A stretch of DNA of 52,465 nt from an uncultured Prevotellaceae bacterium (GCA_902774795.1 CACYKA010000010.1:1-52465); one strand, 5' to 3'; positions 14,471-23,455 are shown, counted from the first letter of the stretch. Program-made: numbers and translations. The notes: generated from the sequence alone by a model not told the origin.

Positions 14471-15796
14471 TTACCAAAGAAATTCTTGTTCGGGTGCATC
14501 TTCACTGAAAATAGGCTTGTCAGTGGTCTGTTCTTTTGGGTAGAAATGCACCGCAGAGTCATTGAGCTTAGGATGAGTATTCTTCAGCAAACGGATGATT
14601 TCCGAGCCAGCCCATATCATAGGACCGTATCCGTGAGCCGCCATCTTGTGTACTGGCCTATAGGCATAGAAAGCAGGGTCAAAGCCCATACCTGTGCCTA
14701 CACACGTACCTTCCACCTGTCCCTGTTCGTTTACCTTTGTCTGACAGGCGTTCCAAGCCAGAAGAGCTTGTGCTCCGTATGTCTGTGCGTCAATCCATCC
14801 TTCGTTGATGGCGTGGGCTATGCAGTAGCAATAAATGGCTGTGCATGAAGTCTCAAGATATGTGTCGGGCTTGTCAAGAAGCTGATGCCAGAAGCCTGTC
14901 TTGTCCTGCAGGGCGCAAAGTCCGTCGATATGCTCCCTCAGCAATGAGAGTACTACCTCATTCTTGCCGCATGCATCAAGCACCTCACACATGGTAAGTA
15001 TCGCCCATCCGTTAGCACGTCCCCAATGGTAGGCTGGATGTGATGACATACTTTCAACCCATCCGTGACGGAAGAGTTTCTTCTCAGGCATCCACATCTT
15101 GTCCTTGAACAGCATTATCTGACTAACTGCATCGTCAGTGCGTCCGTACCATGCCAAGCAAGGCACTCCCATATACATATCGTCAAGCCATACGGTATTG
15201 TAGCGCGGACGGAGACGTGCGAAATTGCCGTCCTTCAGGCGATACTGTTTGTTTATGATAAAATCGGTATATCTCTTTATTACTGCATCACTACGCTTCG
15301 ACACTGTACTCTTGTCAGATTTGTTGAGACGCAGATATGCTGACGCCATTGCTCCGCAGTCGTCGAGAGCTCCTGGATAGAGCACCATGCGCATCTGTGC
15401 ATCGTAGGTCGGGTCTTTTGCCATTGCAGAGGCTTCCTTCTCTGCCTGAGTTGCTATGAGTCCGAGACGCTGCTTAACGAATTGCAGATAACGGTCATCA
15501 CCCGTATTTGCAGCAGCACATATCGCAGCCGAATACAATACTCCGGCTTCGTATGATGTCAGACGGAAGTCACCCTGTGGAAGGCGGTTATCAACGGCGG
15601 TTGCCGGCATAGCCTTCTCAAGATATGTCAGCACTCGGTCTATGGTACCTTTAACCTCACTCTCTTTTGGTATGCCGTAAGGGGTGACATACTGTGGCTG
15701 CATGAGATGCAGCGGGGTGTTGCGGTCGTTGATGTCGTCAGCAAAGGCACTGACCACAGCCATTGTACTTAAGGCAACGAAAAGAAAAAACTTCAT
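14471..15796 (-). CDS. GH88/GH105 unsaturated glycuronyl hydrolase
   Basis: A 441-residue secreted enzyme from ATG 15796 (signal MKFFLFVALSTMAVVSAFA). GH105 enzymes hydrolyse the unsaturated uronic acid left at the non-reducing end by pectate or rhamnogalacturonan lyases, using water and an Asp. The (alpha/alpha)6 barrel is visible as repeated helical motifs: YDAQMRMVLYPGALDDCGAM (catalytic-type Asp), PRYNTVWLDDMYMGVPCLA, SHPAYHWGRANGWAI and LETSCTAIYCYCIAHAINEG. Length fits the family. It is separated from trxB by a heptamer array and from GH43 by the tRNA, so whether the two hydrolases share regulation is unclear. Substrate: likely pectin-derived oligosaccharides, from family knowledge. Confidence 0.9.
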   Translation of the reverse strand: MKFFLFVALSTMAVVSAFADDINDRNTPLHLMQPQYVTPYGIPKESEVKGTIDRVLTYLEKAMPATAVDNRLPQGDFRLTSYEAGVLYSAAICAAANTGDDRYLQFVKQRLGLIATQAEKEASAMAKDPTYDAQMRMVLYPGALDDCGAMASAYLRLNKSDKSTVSKRSDAVIKRYTDFIINKQYRLKDGNFARLRPRYNTVWLDDMYMGVPCLAWYGRTDDAVSQIMLFKDKMWMPEKKLFRHGWVESMSSHPAYHWGRANGWAILTMCEVLDACGKNEVVLSLLREHIDGLCALQDKTGFWHQLLDKPDTYLETSCTAIYCYCIAHAINEGWIDAQTYGAQALLAWNACQTKVNEQGQVEGTCVGTGMGFDPAFYAYRPVHKMAAHGYGPMIWAGSEIIRLLKNTHPKLNDSAVHFYPKEQTTDKPIFSEDAPEQEFLW

Positions 15797-15806
15797 ATAC
15801 AAAACT

Positions 15807-15862
15807 CTAACATCATACATCTTACATCATACATCATACATCATACATCATACCTCTTACAT
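15807..15862. repeat. Heptamer array (CATACAT type), 8 units, trxB-GH105 junction
   Basis: CTAACAT, CATACAT, CTTACAT, CATACAT (three times), CATACCT, CTTACAT in register. It fills the gap between the trxB stop (15865) and the GH105 start (15796). Confidence 0.85.
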
Positions 15863-15864
15863 CT

Positions 15865-16812
15865 TTATATCGTCTGCAGATATTTTTCTGCTTCGAGTGC
15901 TGCCTTGCATCCTGTGCCTGCCGCTACTATCGCCTGACGATAAATCGGGTCGCAGACATCGCCTGCAGCAAATACTCCGGGAACGATATTTCCTGATTTG
16001 TCACACACCTGCTGTGTATTGCCGACGGTCTTGATGTAACCCATCTCATCAAGGTCCAGTGTGTCGGCGAAAATATCTGTTACAGGTTTGTGGCCTATGG
16101 CAAGGAAGAAACCATCTATTGCAACGTCGTAACGCTCCTCGTCAGGCTCTCCCTTACGCTTTACGAGGTGCATGCCCTCCACGCCGTTTTCTCCGTATAG
16201 CCCGATTGCATTGTGCTCGAAAAGTATTTCTATATTATCTGCCTCACGCACCCTCTGCTGCATAATCTCTGAAGCACGGAGATAGTTCTTACGCACTACG
16301 AGATACACCTTCTTACATAGTCCAGAAAGATACAGCGCATCTTCGCAGGCAGTGTCTCCGCCACCGATTACTGCTGTAACTTTTTTGCGATAGAAGAAGC
16401 CGTCGCATGTAGCACATGCACTGACTCCCATACCGTTATATTTCTGCTCGTCAGGCAGACCCAGGTACTTTGCCTTCGCACCGGTGGAGATGATTATGCT
16501 GTCAGCCTCAATCACTGTTCCATCATCTGCCGTTGCCTTATATGGTCGTGATGAAAAATCCACGGCGGTAATTTCTCCGTCGCGAATCTCTGTGCCAAAG
16601 CGCTCTGCCTGTTCGCGTATCTCCATCATCATCTGGTTGGCATCAACTCCCTGCGGATAACCGGGGAAGTTTTCCACGATGGTGGTCTGTGTTAACTGTC
16701 CTCCCTGCTGTGGGCCACAGTATTCTACTGGTGAGAGGTTTGCACGTCCGGCATATATTGCCGCTGTGTATCCGGCAGGTCCGCTGCCGATTATGAGGCA
16801 TTTTGTTTTCAT
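15865..16812 (-). CDS. trxB: Thioredoxin reductase
   Basis: A 315-residue NADPH-dependent flavoenzyme that reduces thioredoxin. FAD-binding GSGPAGYTAA (residues 9-18), redox-active CATC (C133-C136), NADPH-binding VIGGGDTACEDAL (about 148-160) and the C-terminal FAD motif VPGVFAAGDVCDP are all present. Length matches the low-molecular-weight bacterial type. It is the gene after a small exported Asn/Ser-rich protein and before the GH105 gene. It may help supply the peroxiredoxin at 20710 with electrons through thioredoxin; no thioredoxin gene is in the window. Confidence 0.96.
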   Translation of the reverse strand: MKTKCLIIGSGPAGYTAAIYAGRANLSPVEYCGPQQGGQLTQTTIVENFPGYPQGVDANQMMMEIREQAERFGTEIRDGEITAVDFSSRPYKATADDGTVIEADSIIISTGAKAKYLGLPDEQKYNGMGVSACATCDGFFYRKKVTAVIGGGDTACEDALYLSGLCKKVYLVVRKNYLRASEIMQQRVREADNIEILFEHNAIGLYGENGVEGMHLVKRKGEPDEERYDVAIDGFFLAIGHKPVTDIFADTLDLDEMGYIKTVGNTQQVCDKSGNIVPGVFAAGDVCDPIYRQAIVAAGTGCKAALEAEKYLQTI

Positions 16813-16831
16813 AAACGATGTCTTAAATTTG

Positions 16832-17155
16832 TTATTTCTTGCTTGTAGTGTCGTTTTTTACAGACTGGTTTCTTTTTGTTCCATGTGAACCGTTTCCTAC
16901 GAGACTGCGTGTCATGCCAGTCCCCATGCCGTTAGTGACTCCTGAACGGCGCATGTTTCCGCCCATGAAACGGCTGTTGCCTACATATCCGTTTCTGATG
17001 TCCTGTACATTACTGCCATTGTTGTTGACGGTAGAGCGGGTACTGCTGGAGCGCATGTTTGTTGTCTTGTTGCTTTGCTGTCTGTCATTGTCTTCACCAT
17101 AGATGGCTGTCGTCAGACAGAAAAGTGTTATGACTGTTAAGAGAAATTTCTTCAT
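16832..17155 (-). CDS. Small exported Asn/Ser/Gly-rich protein, unknown
   Basis: A 107-residue protein with a clear signal peptide (MKKFLLTVITLFCLTTAIYG). The mature part is strongly biased toward Asn, Ser, Arg, Gly and Thr (NMRSSSTRSTVNNNGSN, FMGGNMRRSGVTNGMGTGM), lacks cysteines and is basic, so it is probably disordered in the periplasm or outside the cell. I do not recognise a family. A TATATTTG-type -7 box (complement of 17183-17190) lies 28 bases upstream without a clear -33 element. It stands alone between dnaG and trxB. Confidence 0.6.
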   Translation of the reverse strand: MKKFLLTVITLFCLTTAIYGEDNDRQQSNKTTNMRSSSTRSTVNNNGSNVQDIRNGYVGNSRFMGGNMRRSGVTNGMGTGMTRSLVGNGSHGTKRNQSVKNDTTSKK

Positions 17156-17249
17156 GGGGCTTATTAGTTTTTTGTTTCAGGCGCAAATATAAGGATTTCC
17201 TTAATCATATAGAAAAGGTTTTCCCTATGTCGGCAGGGGAATTCCCTAA

Positions 17250-19268
17250 TCATGCTTTCAGACTGCCCCCGATTTTCTTTGCTATTGCCGTGCGTATCTT
17301 CTCTGTTTCCTGCAGTTCCCTTAGCAGTTCCTCCAACTTCTCGTGGTCTTGTGTCACCTTGATATCGTTACGCAGTTGCACCAGCTTTTCCTTTATGTAG
17401 TCGTTTCTGAATTCATACAGTAAGTGTTCTATTTTGTCGCGTAGCTGCTCTATCGACAGTTTCACCTCAAAGCTCTTTGACAGCGTTAGTGAGTCCGATA
17501 CCAGTTTTATGGCGTGGGATGAAATGTCATAGTCAGGATGCAGGGTGAAGTATGCCTCATTGTTGAAGTTTTCTTCCCTGCCGTGTTCTACTGCCTCCTG
17601 CAGCATTATGTTATATAGCGGCTCCGGAAACTGCAGTTCGTCTTCCGAGAGGCTGTATGATATCAGTTCTGCGACAGTAAGTGATACGGGATTTCCTTCG
17701 TTGTCGGTAAGGTTGTCATAAATTATCTTATTCCCGTACTGTATGATGACTTTCATCAGCAGGTCGGATGCCGTCTCGCTTTTCTTCTTTGCTGCCTTTG
17801 GCGTGATAGTTGTTGGCTTTGGAGCAGGCGTCTGTGTCGGAGTATGAGACTGGTCGGATGTATTACCTCTGTCTGAAGGGTATTCCTGTCTGTGTGCCTC
17901 CATTTCCTGACGGTACTGTTCTCTGGCTTCCTCCTTGCGAGCTTCCTCACGGTAGGAACGTATCTCTTCGTTCATCTTTGCCGTGAGTGTCTGTTCGCTG
18001 AATCCGAGTCGTGCAGAGCAATCCTTTATGTATGCCTCCCGTGCTATCGGGTTGCCTATCATACTGACGCTTCTTATGATGCTAGTTATGGCTTCAGAGC
18101 GTTCGTGTGGGTCGGTTACTCCATCCAGCAGCACCTTCGTCTTGAAGGCTATGAAGTCCATCTGGTTTTCCTTTATGTATGCCCTGAATTCCTCGGCAGT
18201 ATTCTTCTTAGCAAATTCATCAGGATCCTGTCCGTCAGGCAGCAACATCACTTTCACGTTCATTCCTTCCTTCAGCAGCATGTCTGTACCACGCATGGCT
18301 GCCTTGATGCCGGCAGCATCGCCGTCGTAGAGCAATACGATGTTCGACGTGAAGCGGTGGAGCATGTGTATCTGGTGTTCCGACAGTGCCGTTCCGCTAT
18401 TGGCAACTACATTCTCTATGCCGCACTGGTGCATCGAGATAACATCTGTATATCCCTCAACCATATAAACCAGGTTCTCCTTGGCAATAGCTTTCTTTGC
18501 CTGGAAGATGCCGTAAAGCTCCTGGTTCTTGTGGAAGATTTCCGAATCGGGGGAGTTAACGTATTTCTGATTCAGTCCCTTGGTGCGTGCATCGAGAACC
18601 CTGCCGCCGAAGGCTACTACCTTGCCTGATATGCCTATCCAAGGGAATATAGCCCTACCATTGAAGCGGTCGAAGGGTAGGTTGGTCTTTGCATTTTCGA
18701 TATGATAGCTCAGTCCCACTTTCAACAGGAATTCCTCCTTGTAACCTTTCTTGAGGGCTTCCTGCGTCATGGCGTGCCTGTCGTTTAGACAGAAGCCCAG
18801 ACGGAATTTCTCCATTATGTCATCGCGTATTCCCCTTGAGCGGAAATACTGTAGTCCAATGGCTCTGCCGTCAACGTCGTTATGCAGTATGTCCTTGAAG
18901 TAGTTTGCTGCCCATTCATTGACTATGAACATGGAGTCGCGTTCCGACTGCTCCTTCTTCTGCTCGTCTGAAAGTTCTGTCTCCTGTATCTCTATGTTAT
19001 ATTTGCGAGCAAGCCAGTGAAGGGCATCGCCATATGTCATCTGCTCGTGTTTCATGATGAAACCTACACAGTCGCCACCCTCACCGCAAACGAAACAGTG
19101 GCATGTTCGTCGGGTAGGAGAGACATAGAACGACGGCGTGTGGTCGTCGTGGAAGGGACACAGGCCGCGATAGTTGATACCTACCTTTTTCAGCGATACG
19201 AAGTCAGACACCACATCAACAATGTCTGCAGTGTCCTTAATACGTTCTATGGTCGCTCTGTCAATCAT
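17250..19268 (-). CDS. dnaG: DNA primase
   Basis: A 672-residue primase that makes RNA primers for replication. The N-terminal CHC2 zinc finger uses C37, H40, C58 and C61 (CPFHDDHTPSF and CHCFVCGEGGD). The TOPRIM core shows VYMVEGYTDVISMHQ and LLYDGDAAGIKAAMRG. The C-terminal DnaB-interacting region after about residue 430 is helical and charged, with a Thr/Pro-rich linker (SHTPTQTPAPKPTTITPKAA). Length is normal for Bacteroidota. Upstream lies rsmD in the same direction, with an imperfect heptamer-like tract (CACCTTT/CATTTTC) between them. Confidence 0.96.
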   Translation of the reverse strand: MIDRATIERIKDTADIVDVVSDFVSLKKVGINYRGLCPFHDDHTPSFYVSPTRRTCHCFVCGEGGDCVGFIMKHEQMTYGDALHWLARKYNIEIQETELSDEQKKEQSERDSMFIVNEWAANYFKDILHNDVDGRAIGLQYFRSRGIRDDIMEKFRLGFCLNDRHAMTQEALKKGYKEEFLLKVGLSYHIENAKTNLPFDRFNGRAIFPWIGISGKVVAFGGRVLDARTKGLNQKYVNSPDSEIFHKNQELYGIFQAKKAIAKENLVYMVEGYTDVISMHQCGIENVVANSGTALSEHQIHMLHRFTSNIVLLYDGDAAGIKAAMRGTDMLLKEGMNVKVMLLPDGQDPDEFAKKNTAEEFRAYIKENQMDFIAFKTKVLLDGVTDPHERSEAITSIIRSVSMIGNPIAREAYIKDCSARLGFSEQTLTAKMNEEIRSYREEARKEEAREQYRQEMEAHRQEYPSDRGNTSDQSHTPTQTPAPKPTTITPKAAKKKSETASDLLMKVIIQYGNKIIYDNLTDNEGNPVSLTVAELISYSLSEDELQFPEPLYNIMLQEAVEHGREENFNNEAYFTLHPDYDISSHAIKLVSDSLTLSKSFEVKLSIEQLRDKIEHLLYEFRNDYIKEKLVQLRNDIKVTQDHEKLEELLRELQETEKIRTAIAKKIGGSLKA

Positions 19269-19299
19269 TCTATATTATCTCACCTTTCATTTTCACCTT

Positions 19300-19848
19300 T
19301 CACTTCTTAAATATACTGAAGTTTACACTTCCGTAGGAGCGGTGGTCTACAAATCTGGGATGTGCCGAAAAGTCGTTCTGCTTTCCGTGTTCAAAGACTA
19401 GGATGCCGCCATCTTTCAGCAGTGGCAATGCCTTGTCTGGAATCTCCGGAAGGGTAGGGAGGGCATATGGCGGGTCGGCGAAGATAAAGTCAAACTGTCT
19501 CTTGCACGACTTCAGAAATTTGAATACATCGCCCCTGATAAGGGTATGATTCAGCAGTGCATCGGCATCAGCGTTTCCAGACAGTTTGTCAACACACTGC
19601 TGTATGAAGCGTGCATGGTCGCGGTCGAGTTCTACGCTGACAACACTGCTGCAGCCACGTGAGAGCAGCTCCAGCGATATGCTCCCTGTGCCGGCGAAGA
19701 GGTCAAGAGCCGCAGTGTCTTCAAAATCAATGTAACCCTGAAGGACATTGAAAATGTTCTCTTTGGCAAAGTCCGTCGTAGGACGGGCCTTGAAACTGCG
19801 TGGGATGTCGAAGTGGCGCCCCTTGTATCGTCCTGTTACAATTCGCAC
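19300..19848 (-). CDS. rsmD: 16S rRNA (guanine966-N2)-methyltransferase
   Basis: A 182-residue Rossmann methyltransferase acting on the small ribosomal subunit. It begins MRIVTGRYKGRHFDIPRSFKARPTTDFAKENIFNVL-like family sequence, has the SAM-binding motif LDLFAGTGSISLELLSRG and the catalytic FADPPYALP (DPPY, motif IV). The start overlaps the DUF3822 gene by 13 bp, so the pair is translationally coupled. This pairing is usual in Bacteroidota. Its stop is separated from dnaG by a T/C-rich tract. Confidence 0.94.
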   Translation of the reverse strand: MRIVTGRYKGRHFDIPRSFKARPTTDFAKENIFNVLQGYIDFEDTAALDLFAGTGSISLELLSRGCSSVVSVELDRDHARFIQQCVDKLSGNADADALLNHTLIRGDVFKFLKSCKRQFDFIFADPPYALPTLPEIPDKALPLLKDGGILVFEHGKQNDFSAHPRFVDHRSYGSVNFSIFKK

Positions 19849-20558
19849 TCCGTAACCCTTTCTATGTAAACCTTAAGTTTCTCTTCCAGTGTGTCGGGAA
19901 TGTCACCGCACAGTGAGAGGATGTCTGCCGTAGCATTCATGCCCAACTGCTTCCATACATACAATATGTAGTACATCATATCCTCCACCTTCGTCACTTC
20001 AAACGAATTGGCATATCTGAAGCGATGATGTTCAAAGTAGCAGATGTTCATCTTTCCGTCAAAGAAATACACGAAAAGATTTCTGTCCTGCGTTCCGGTA
20101 TAGTATTTCTTATATAGCGTCTGCCATACTGGTATGATGATGTTACCTACCTCCACGTCGGAGCAGTTGTCTTCAACCACCATCTTCAGGTCGTTGTTCA
20201 CTGGATATATGGCAACGGCGTCAAGCAGCGGAATCTCCGTAACATGTTTATTATCGTACTTATAGCCCGTTATCGCAATGTCATACGAGGATTTGGGCTC
20301 AAAGTCCTCCTCAATTGGAACCAGTACCACCGGTGTCGAAACCATCAGCGTGGCACGTATGCAGGGAATACCATCGGGCGTCCTCTTGGCAGCCTTCATG
20401 TACGACTGCTTGCGGAACACTTCACGCAGGTTGGCTGCTACCGACATTTTATTGTCAATAGCATATTTGTGCTCAGTTGTCGTGCCGTCGGTTTCGGTAA
20501 CCGTAAAATGCATATATTCGGTTCCTACTGTTATGATTATTTTCTTTTCGTCAGTCAT
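19836..20558 (-). CDS. DUF3822 family protein
   Basis: A 240-residue cytoplasmic protein from ATG 20558; an upstream ATG at 20594 adds only a Cys/Phe-rich lead and lies too close to the promoter. It contains KIIITVGTEYMHFTV, NNDLKMVVEDN, RNLFVYFFDGKMNICYFEHHRFRYANSF and DILSLCGDIP, the layout of DUF3822 proteins, which look like an actin/ASKHA-like fold related to cell-shape or secretion ATPases. No biochemical function is known to me. A promoter candidate (TATATTTG, complement of 20567-20574) lies just upstream. It heads the unit with rsmD and possibly dnaG. Confidence 0.8.
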   Translation of the reverse strand: MTDEKKIIITVGTEYMHFTVTETDGTTTEHKYAIDNKMSVAANLREVFRKQSYMKAAKRTPDGIPCIRATLMVSTPVVLVPIEEDFEPKSSYDIAITGYKYDNKHVTEIPLLDAVAIYPVNNDLKMVVEDNCSDVEVGNIIIPVWQTLYKKYYTGTQDRNLFVYFFDGKMNICYFEHHRFRYANSFEVTKVEDMMYYILYVWKQLGMNATADILSLCGDIPDTLEEKLKVYIERVTECEL

Positions 20559-20709
20559 TTCGCATGCAAATATACAAAAAAAACTCCAACACAAGTTATT
20601 TTTCTGCTCTTTTCAGAAAATTTTATGTATTCTTTAATATAATGTGTTGCATATTTCAATTTTTTTGTTTTACTTTGTGAGCGAAATTTCTAAACTTTCA
20701 ATTAAAAAT

Positions 20710-21156
20710 ATGAACATTGGGGACAAAGCGCCTGAGATACTAGGCAAAGACGAAACAGGGCGTGAAATACGCCTGAGTGATTACAAGGGACGCAAGCTGG
20801 TGCTCTATTTCTATCCGAAAGACAATACCAGCGGATGCACCGCCGAGGCATGCAGCCTGCGCGACCATTATGGCGAACTGCAGGGCGCCGGGTATGAAAT
20901 TGTTGGTGTGAGCAAAGACTCTGCCGCTTCACATCAGAAGTTCAAGGCAAAGCACAACCTGCCATTCCCGCTTATTGCCGATGTTGACAAAACGCTCCTT
21001 GAGGCTATGGGAGCATGGGGAGAGAAGACTATGTATGGCAAAAAGACCATGGGCACCATCCGTACCACCTTTATAATAAATGAAGAAGGTGTCATCGAGC
21101 AGATTATGTCCGGCAAACAAATCAACACCAAAGACCACGCCAACCAGATTCTTTAA
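20710..21156 (+). CDS. bcp: Thiol peroxidase/peroxiredoxin, Bcp type
   Basis: A 148-residue thioredoxin-dependent peroxidase that removes hydrogen peroxide and organic hydroperoxides. ATG 20710 gives the family start MNIGDKAPEILGKDETG. The active site YPKDNTSGCTAEACSLRDHY holds the peroxidatic Cys (SGC) and the resolving Cys five residues later, the Bcp/PrxQ pattern. The C-terminal TIRTTFIINEEGVI is also typical. Its stop codon is the first base triplet of a heptamer array that leads to the BASS transporter gene. Diverges from DUF3822/rsmD. Confidence 0.95.
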   Translation: MNIGDKAPEILGKDETGREIRLSDYKGRKLVLYFYPKDNTSGCTAEACSLRDHYGELQGAGYEIVGVSKDSAASHQKFKAKHNLPFPLIADVDKTLLEAMGAWGEKTMYGKKTMGTIRTTFIINEEGVIEQIMSGKQINTKDHANQIL

Positions 21157-21195
21157 CAATTATCTTTTAACTATTATCTTTTAACTTTTAACTAA
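21154..21195. repeat. Heptamer array (TAACNNT/TATCTTT), 6 units, bcp-BASS junction
   Basis: TAACAAT, TATCTTT, TAACTAT, TATCTTT, TAACTTT, TAACTAA in register. The first three bases are the bcp stop codon and the array ends two bases before the TTG start of the next gene. Confidence 0.8.
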
Positions 21196-21196
21196 A

Positions 21197-22054
21197 TTGA
21201 ACTCCATTCTCATAGTCCTTCCCATCCTGACACTCCTGATGTTTGACCTTGGGCTCACACTAAGGCCCTCTGACTTTGTACTCATTGCCAAGCGTCCAGG
21301 AGCTATGCTCACAGGTCTTTTCGGTCAGCTCATCCTGCTTCCGGCAATCGCCTGGTGCCTCGTGTCAATATTCCAACTGCCACCGATATTTTTTATCGGC
21401 ATCATGCTCATAGCATGCTGTCCAGGTGGTTCGTCAAGCAATGTTTTCTCCATGCTTGCCAAGGGCGATGTGGCGCTGTCCGTATCACTTACGGCAGTCA
21501 GTTCCATCGTGACACTCTTTACCGTGCCGCTGATTTTGCAGTGGACAACCACGTACATAGGTACCGCCGTAGGAGTACAACTGCCGGTAGGAAATCTCTT
21601 GATGCAGAATCTAGTTACCATGCTGCTGCCCATCGTCCTCGGCATACTTTGCCGCAGATTCTTTGATACGGCAGCCACGAAGATAGAGCGTGTCCTGTCG
21701 CGTCTCGCCTTTCCAGCCCTCATGCTTCTTGCCGGCATCTTCTTCGTGCAGCACTATCACACCATCGTCGATAACTTCTCTGTTCTGGGTTCGTGCGTTC
21801 TCATATTGCTCCTTATTGCAGTCAGTCTTGCAGCTGCCATTTCGCGTCTTATGCGTCTCAATACCCAGGAGCGTCGTACCATAGTCATTGAGGTAGGAAT
21901 GCAGAATGCCGCCCAGGCTATCGCCATCGCCTCAAGTCCGTTCATCTTCAACGACGGCCGCATCGCAATCCCTGCCATCATCTACGCCCTGCTGATGAAC
22001 GTGATACTCCTCACCTACGTCGGCATAATAAAAACATCAACAAAGAAATCATAA
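21197..22054 (+). CDS. Bile acid:sodium symporter (BASS) family transporter
   Basis: A 285-residue membrane protein with nine to ten hydrophobic segments. The conserved BASS stretch CCPGGSSSNVFSMLAKGDVAL (first part about residue 74) and the second-half motif VEVGMQNAAQAIAIA-like residues (EVGMQNAAQAIAIASS, about 232) are both clear. Members import bile acids, pantoate or small organic acids with sodium; the substrate is not evident. There is no ATG; TTG at 21197 is the only start that keeps the first membrane segment (SILIVLPILTLLMFDLGL). Probably cotranscribed with bcp. It ends in a strong bidirectional terminator. Confidence 0.85.
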   Translation: MNSILIVLPILTLLMFDLGLTLRPSDFVLIAKRPGAMLTGLFGQLILLPAIAWCLVSIFQLPPIFFIGIMLIACCPGGSSSNVFSMLAKGDVALSVSLTAVSSIVTLFTVPLILQWTTTYIGTAVGVQLPVGNLLMQNLVTMLLPIVLGILCRRFFDTAATKIERVLSRLAFPALMLLAGIFFVQHYHTIVDNFSVLGSCVLILLLIAVSLAAAISRLMRLNTQERRTIVIEVGMQNAAQAIAIASSPFIFNDGRIAIPAIIYALLMNVILLTYVGIIKTSTKKS

Positions 22055-22085
22055 AAAATAGCAGGAATGATTCCTGCTATTTTTT
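22053..22085. terminator. Bidirectional terminator
   Basis: A perfect 15-bp stem (AAAAAATAGCAGGAA and its complement) with a 3-base loop; it gives a T run on both strands and separates two convergent genes. Confidence 0.9.
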
Positions 22086-22106
22086 TACTCCCTTCTCACT
22101 CCCTTC

Positions 22107-23204
22107 TCACTCCCCTTCAACTATAATATTGATAATCTCCTGAATGTCGGTACCGTTGACAATGCCGTCACCGTTCACGTCACCACGTATGCCGGTGCCG
22201 CCACCGCCGCCGCTGTTGTTAACGGAGAACTTGTACTTTCCGTACCAGTTGGAAGGCTCGAAGAAGTAGTAATTGCCGTTCTTGTCAACCACCTGGTATA
22301 TCACTTCCAATACATAGGTTGTGCCCTCCTTGAGCCCTGCGGCAAGGTTCTGTGTGGCTCTCGTGCCGACATATTTCTTTGCGAGGATGTCGCCGCCCTC
22401 GTCTTCCTGCTCAGTGAATTCCATTCCGTTCCACTGTCCGTTGGAGCCTTCTTCATAGACTTTGTACTGCACGCTGACGCTTTCAATTTCCAGATCCGCG
22501 CTGGCGCGCTTCAGGCGCAGTGTGAAGTCGCTTATCTGGAGTGAGCTGACTTCGCCTGGCTGGTCGCTGATGTCGCGTGAGCCGTCGCCAGCGTATGTAT
22601 AGGTGATGTTGGAATATTTGCCGCCAGTCATGCTCAAGGTCAGTGCGGCAGTATATGTGTCGTAGAAAGTTATGTTGCCGCTCTGGTCACCGCCACCTTT
22701 ACCTTCGGTCTTGAAGCGGATAGAATAGTTGTTGCCGCCGTTGTTGTAATATGCGGGGCTTTTGTCCTTGTTGGCAACAAAGTAGAAGGTGAGGTACCTG
22801 GTTGCGGTGCTGCGATCGTTGTCCTTTACTATCCAGCCGTTGTCCATATTATGCTCAAAGATCTCTCCCGGAATATACCACCATACATTTCCGTCGCCAG
22901 CCAGCCCCTCCTGCGCCACCAGTGGAATCTCTATTATCTCGGGGTCCTTGTCGCCGCTTTTGTATTGGGCTCCGTACATCGTTACGTCGTTTACAGGGCC
23001 GCTGGTCTGCACCGTGATGGCATCAATCTTGAAGTTCTCTGCCACGGTTTCGCTGAGGTCGAGGGTGCTGAAGCCCGATTCAGGAAAACTTACTCTACTC
23101 CCTTCACCGTTGAAGGTGTAGCTGAAGGTCGCATTCGTGATACTCTGTGCTCCTGCAGCTATCGCTGTCAGCAAGAACACTAATGAAAGCAATGTTTTTT
23201 TCAT
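22107..23204 (-). CDS. Secreted protein with C-terminal dockerin-like module
   Basis: A 365-residue protein with a signal peptide (MKKTLLSLVFLLTAIAAGAQ). The body is beta-rich and aromatic, with two similar halves: TNATFSYTFNGEGSRVSFPE near residue 23 and YSNITYTYAGDGSRDISDQP near residue 197, each followed by a strand with LDLSE or LQISD. A Gly-rich linker (SGGGGGTGI) leads to a single dockerin/EF-hand-like repeat at the C-terminus (GDVNGDGIVNGTDIQE, residues about 342-357). The same tail occurs in the genes at 23456 and 50054. Its promoter region copies that of the 23456 gene. I do not recognise the body; it is presumably a surface or secreted protein. Confidence 0.8.
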   Translation of the reverse strand: MKKTLLSLVFLLTAIAAGAQSITNATFSYTFNGEGSRVSFPESGFSTLDLSETVAENFKIDAITVQTSGPVNDVTMYGAQYKSGDKDPEIIEIPLVAQEGLAGDGNVWWYIPGEIFEHNMDNGWIVKDNDRSTATRYLTFYFVANKDKSPAYYNNGGNNYSIRFKTEGKGGGDQSGNITFYDTYTAALTLSMTGGKYSNITYTYAGDGSRDISDQPGEVSSLQISDFTLRLKRASADLEIESVSVQYKVYEEGSNGQWNGMEFTEQEDEGGDILAKKYVGTRATQNLAAGLKEGTTYVLEVIYQVVDKNGNYYFFEPSNWYGKYKFSVNNSGGGGGTGIRGDVNGDGIVNGTDIQEIINIIVEGE

Positions 23205-23269
23205 AGTCGTAATGATATTTTAAGTTAGTTTTTATTTGGTTCAATTATCGTTGATATTCATATCTGCCG

Positions 23270-23301
23270 CAAAGGTAGTAATAATTTCCATTCCGTGCAA
23301 A
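23270..23301 (-). promoter_or_regulatory. Promoter of the 365-residue dockerin-like protein gene
   Basis: Minus-strand TTTG (complement of 23298-23301), 20 bases, TACCTTTG (complement of 23270-23277). About 60 bases around it are nearly the same as around 26558. Confidence 0.85.
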
Positions 23302-23402
23302 AAAAAGGCGAAAAAATAACAGAAATCACGTCACTTTTAGCGATTCCTGCTATCTTTCATTCCCTATTTGTCAGTTCTATTATTATCTGTAAACCGTAGA
23401 CT

Positions 23403-23445
23403 GGACTCCGAACTTGCTCGCCTGAGCACCCACGGAGCGCAAGAA
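23403..23445. repeat. REP-like palindromic repeat, copy 2
   Basis: A 43-bp copy, inverted relative to copy 1 at 10535-10578; the core GCTCGCCTGAGC is the same. It lies 11 bases past the stop of the leucine-rich protein gene (minus-strand order) and before the promoter of the next gene. Confidence 0.75.
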
Positions 23446-23455
23446 ACTATAAACT

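Noticed and set aside
12857-15796. A polysaccharide utilisation locus around GH43 and GH105
   Set aside because: No SusC/SusD pair, sensor or further carbohydrate genes lie nearby, and a tRNA with its own promoter separates the two enzymes.
22087-22109. ACTCCCTTCTC repeats at the end of the 22107 gene as another heptamer array
   Set aside because: The unit is 11 bp, not 7, and only two to three copies are present.
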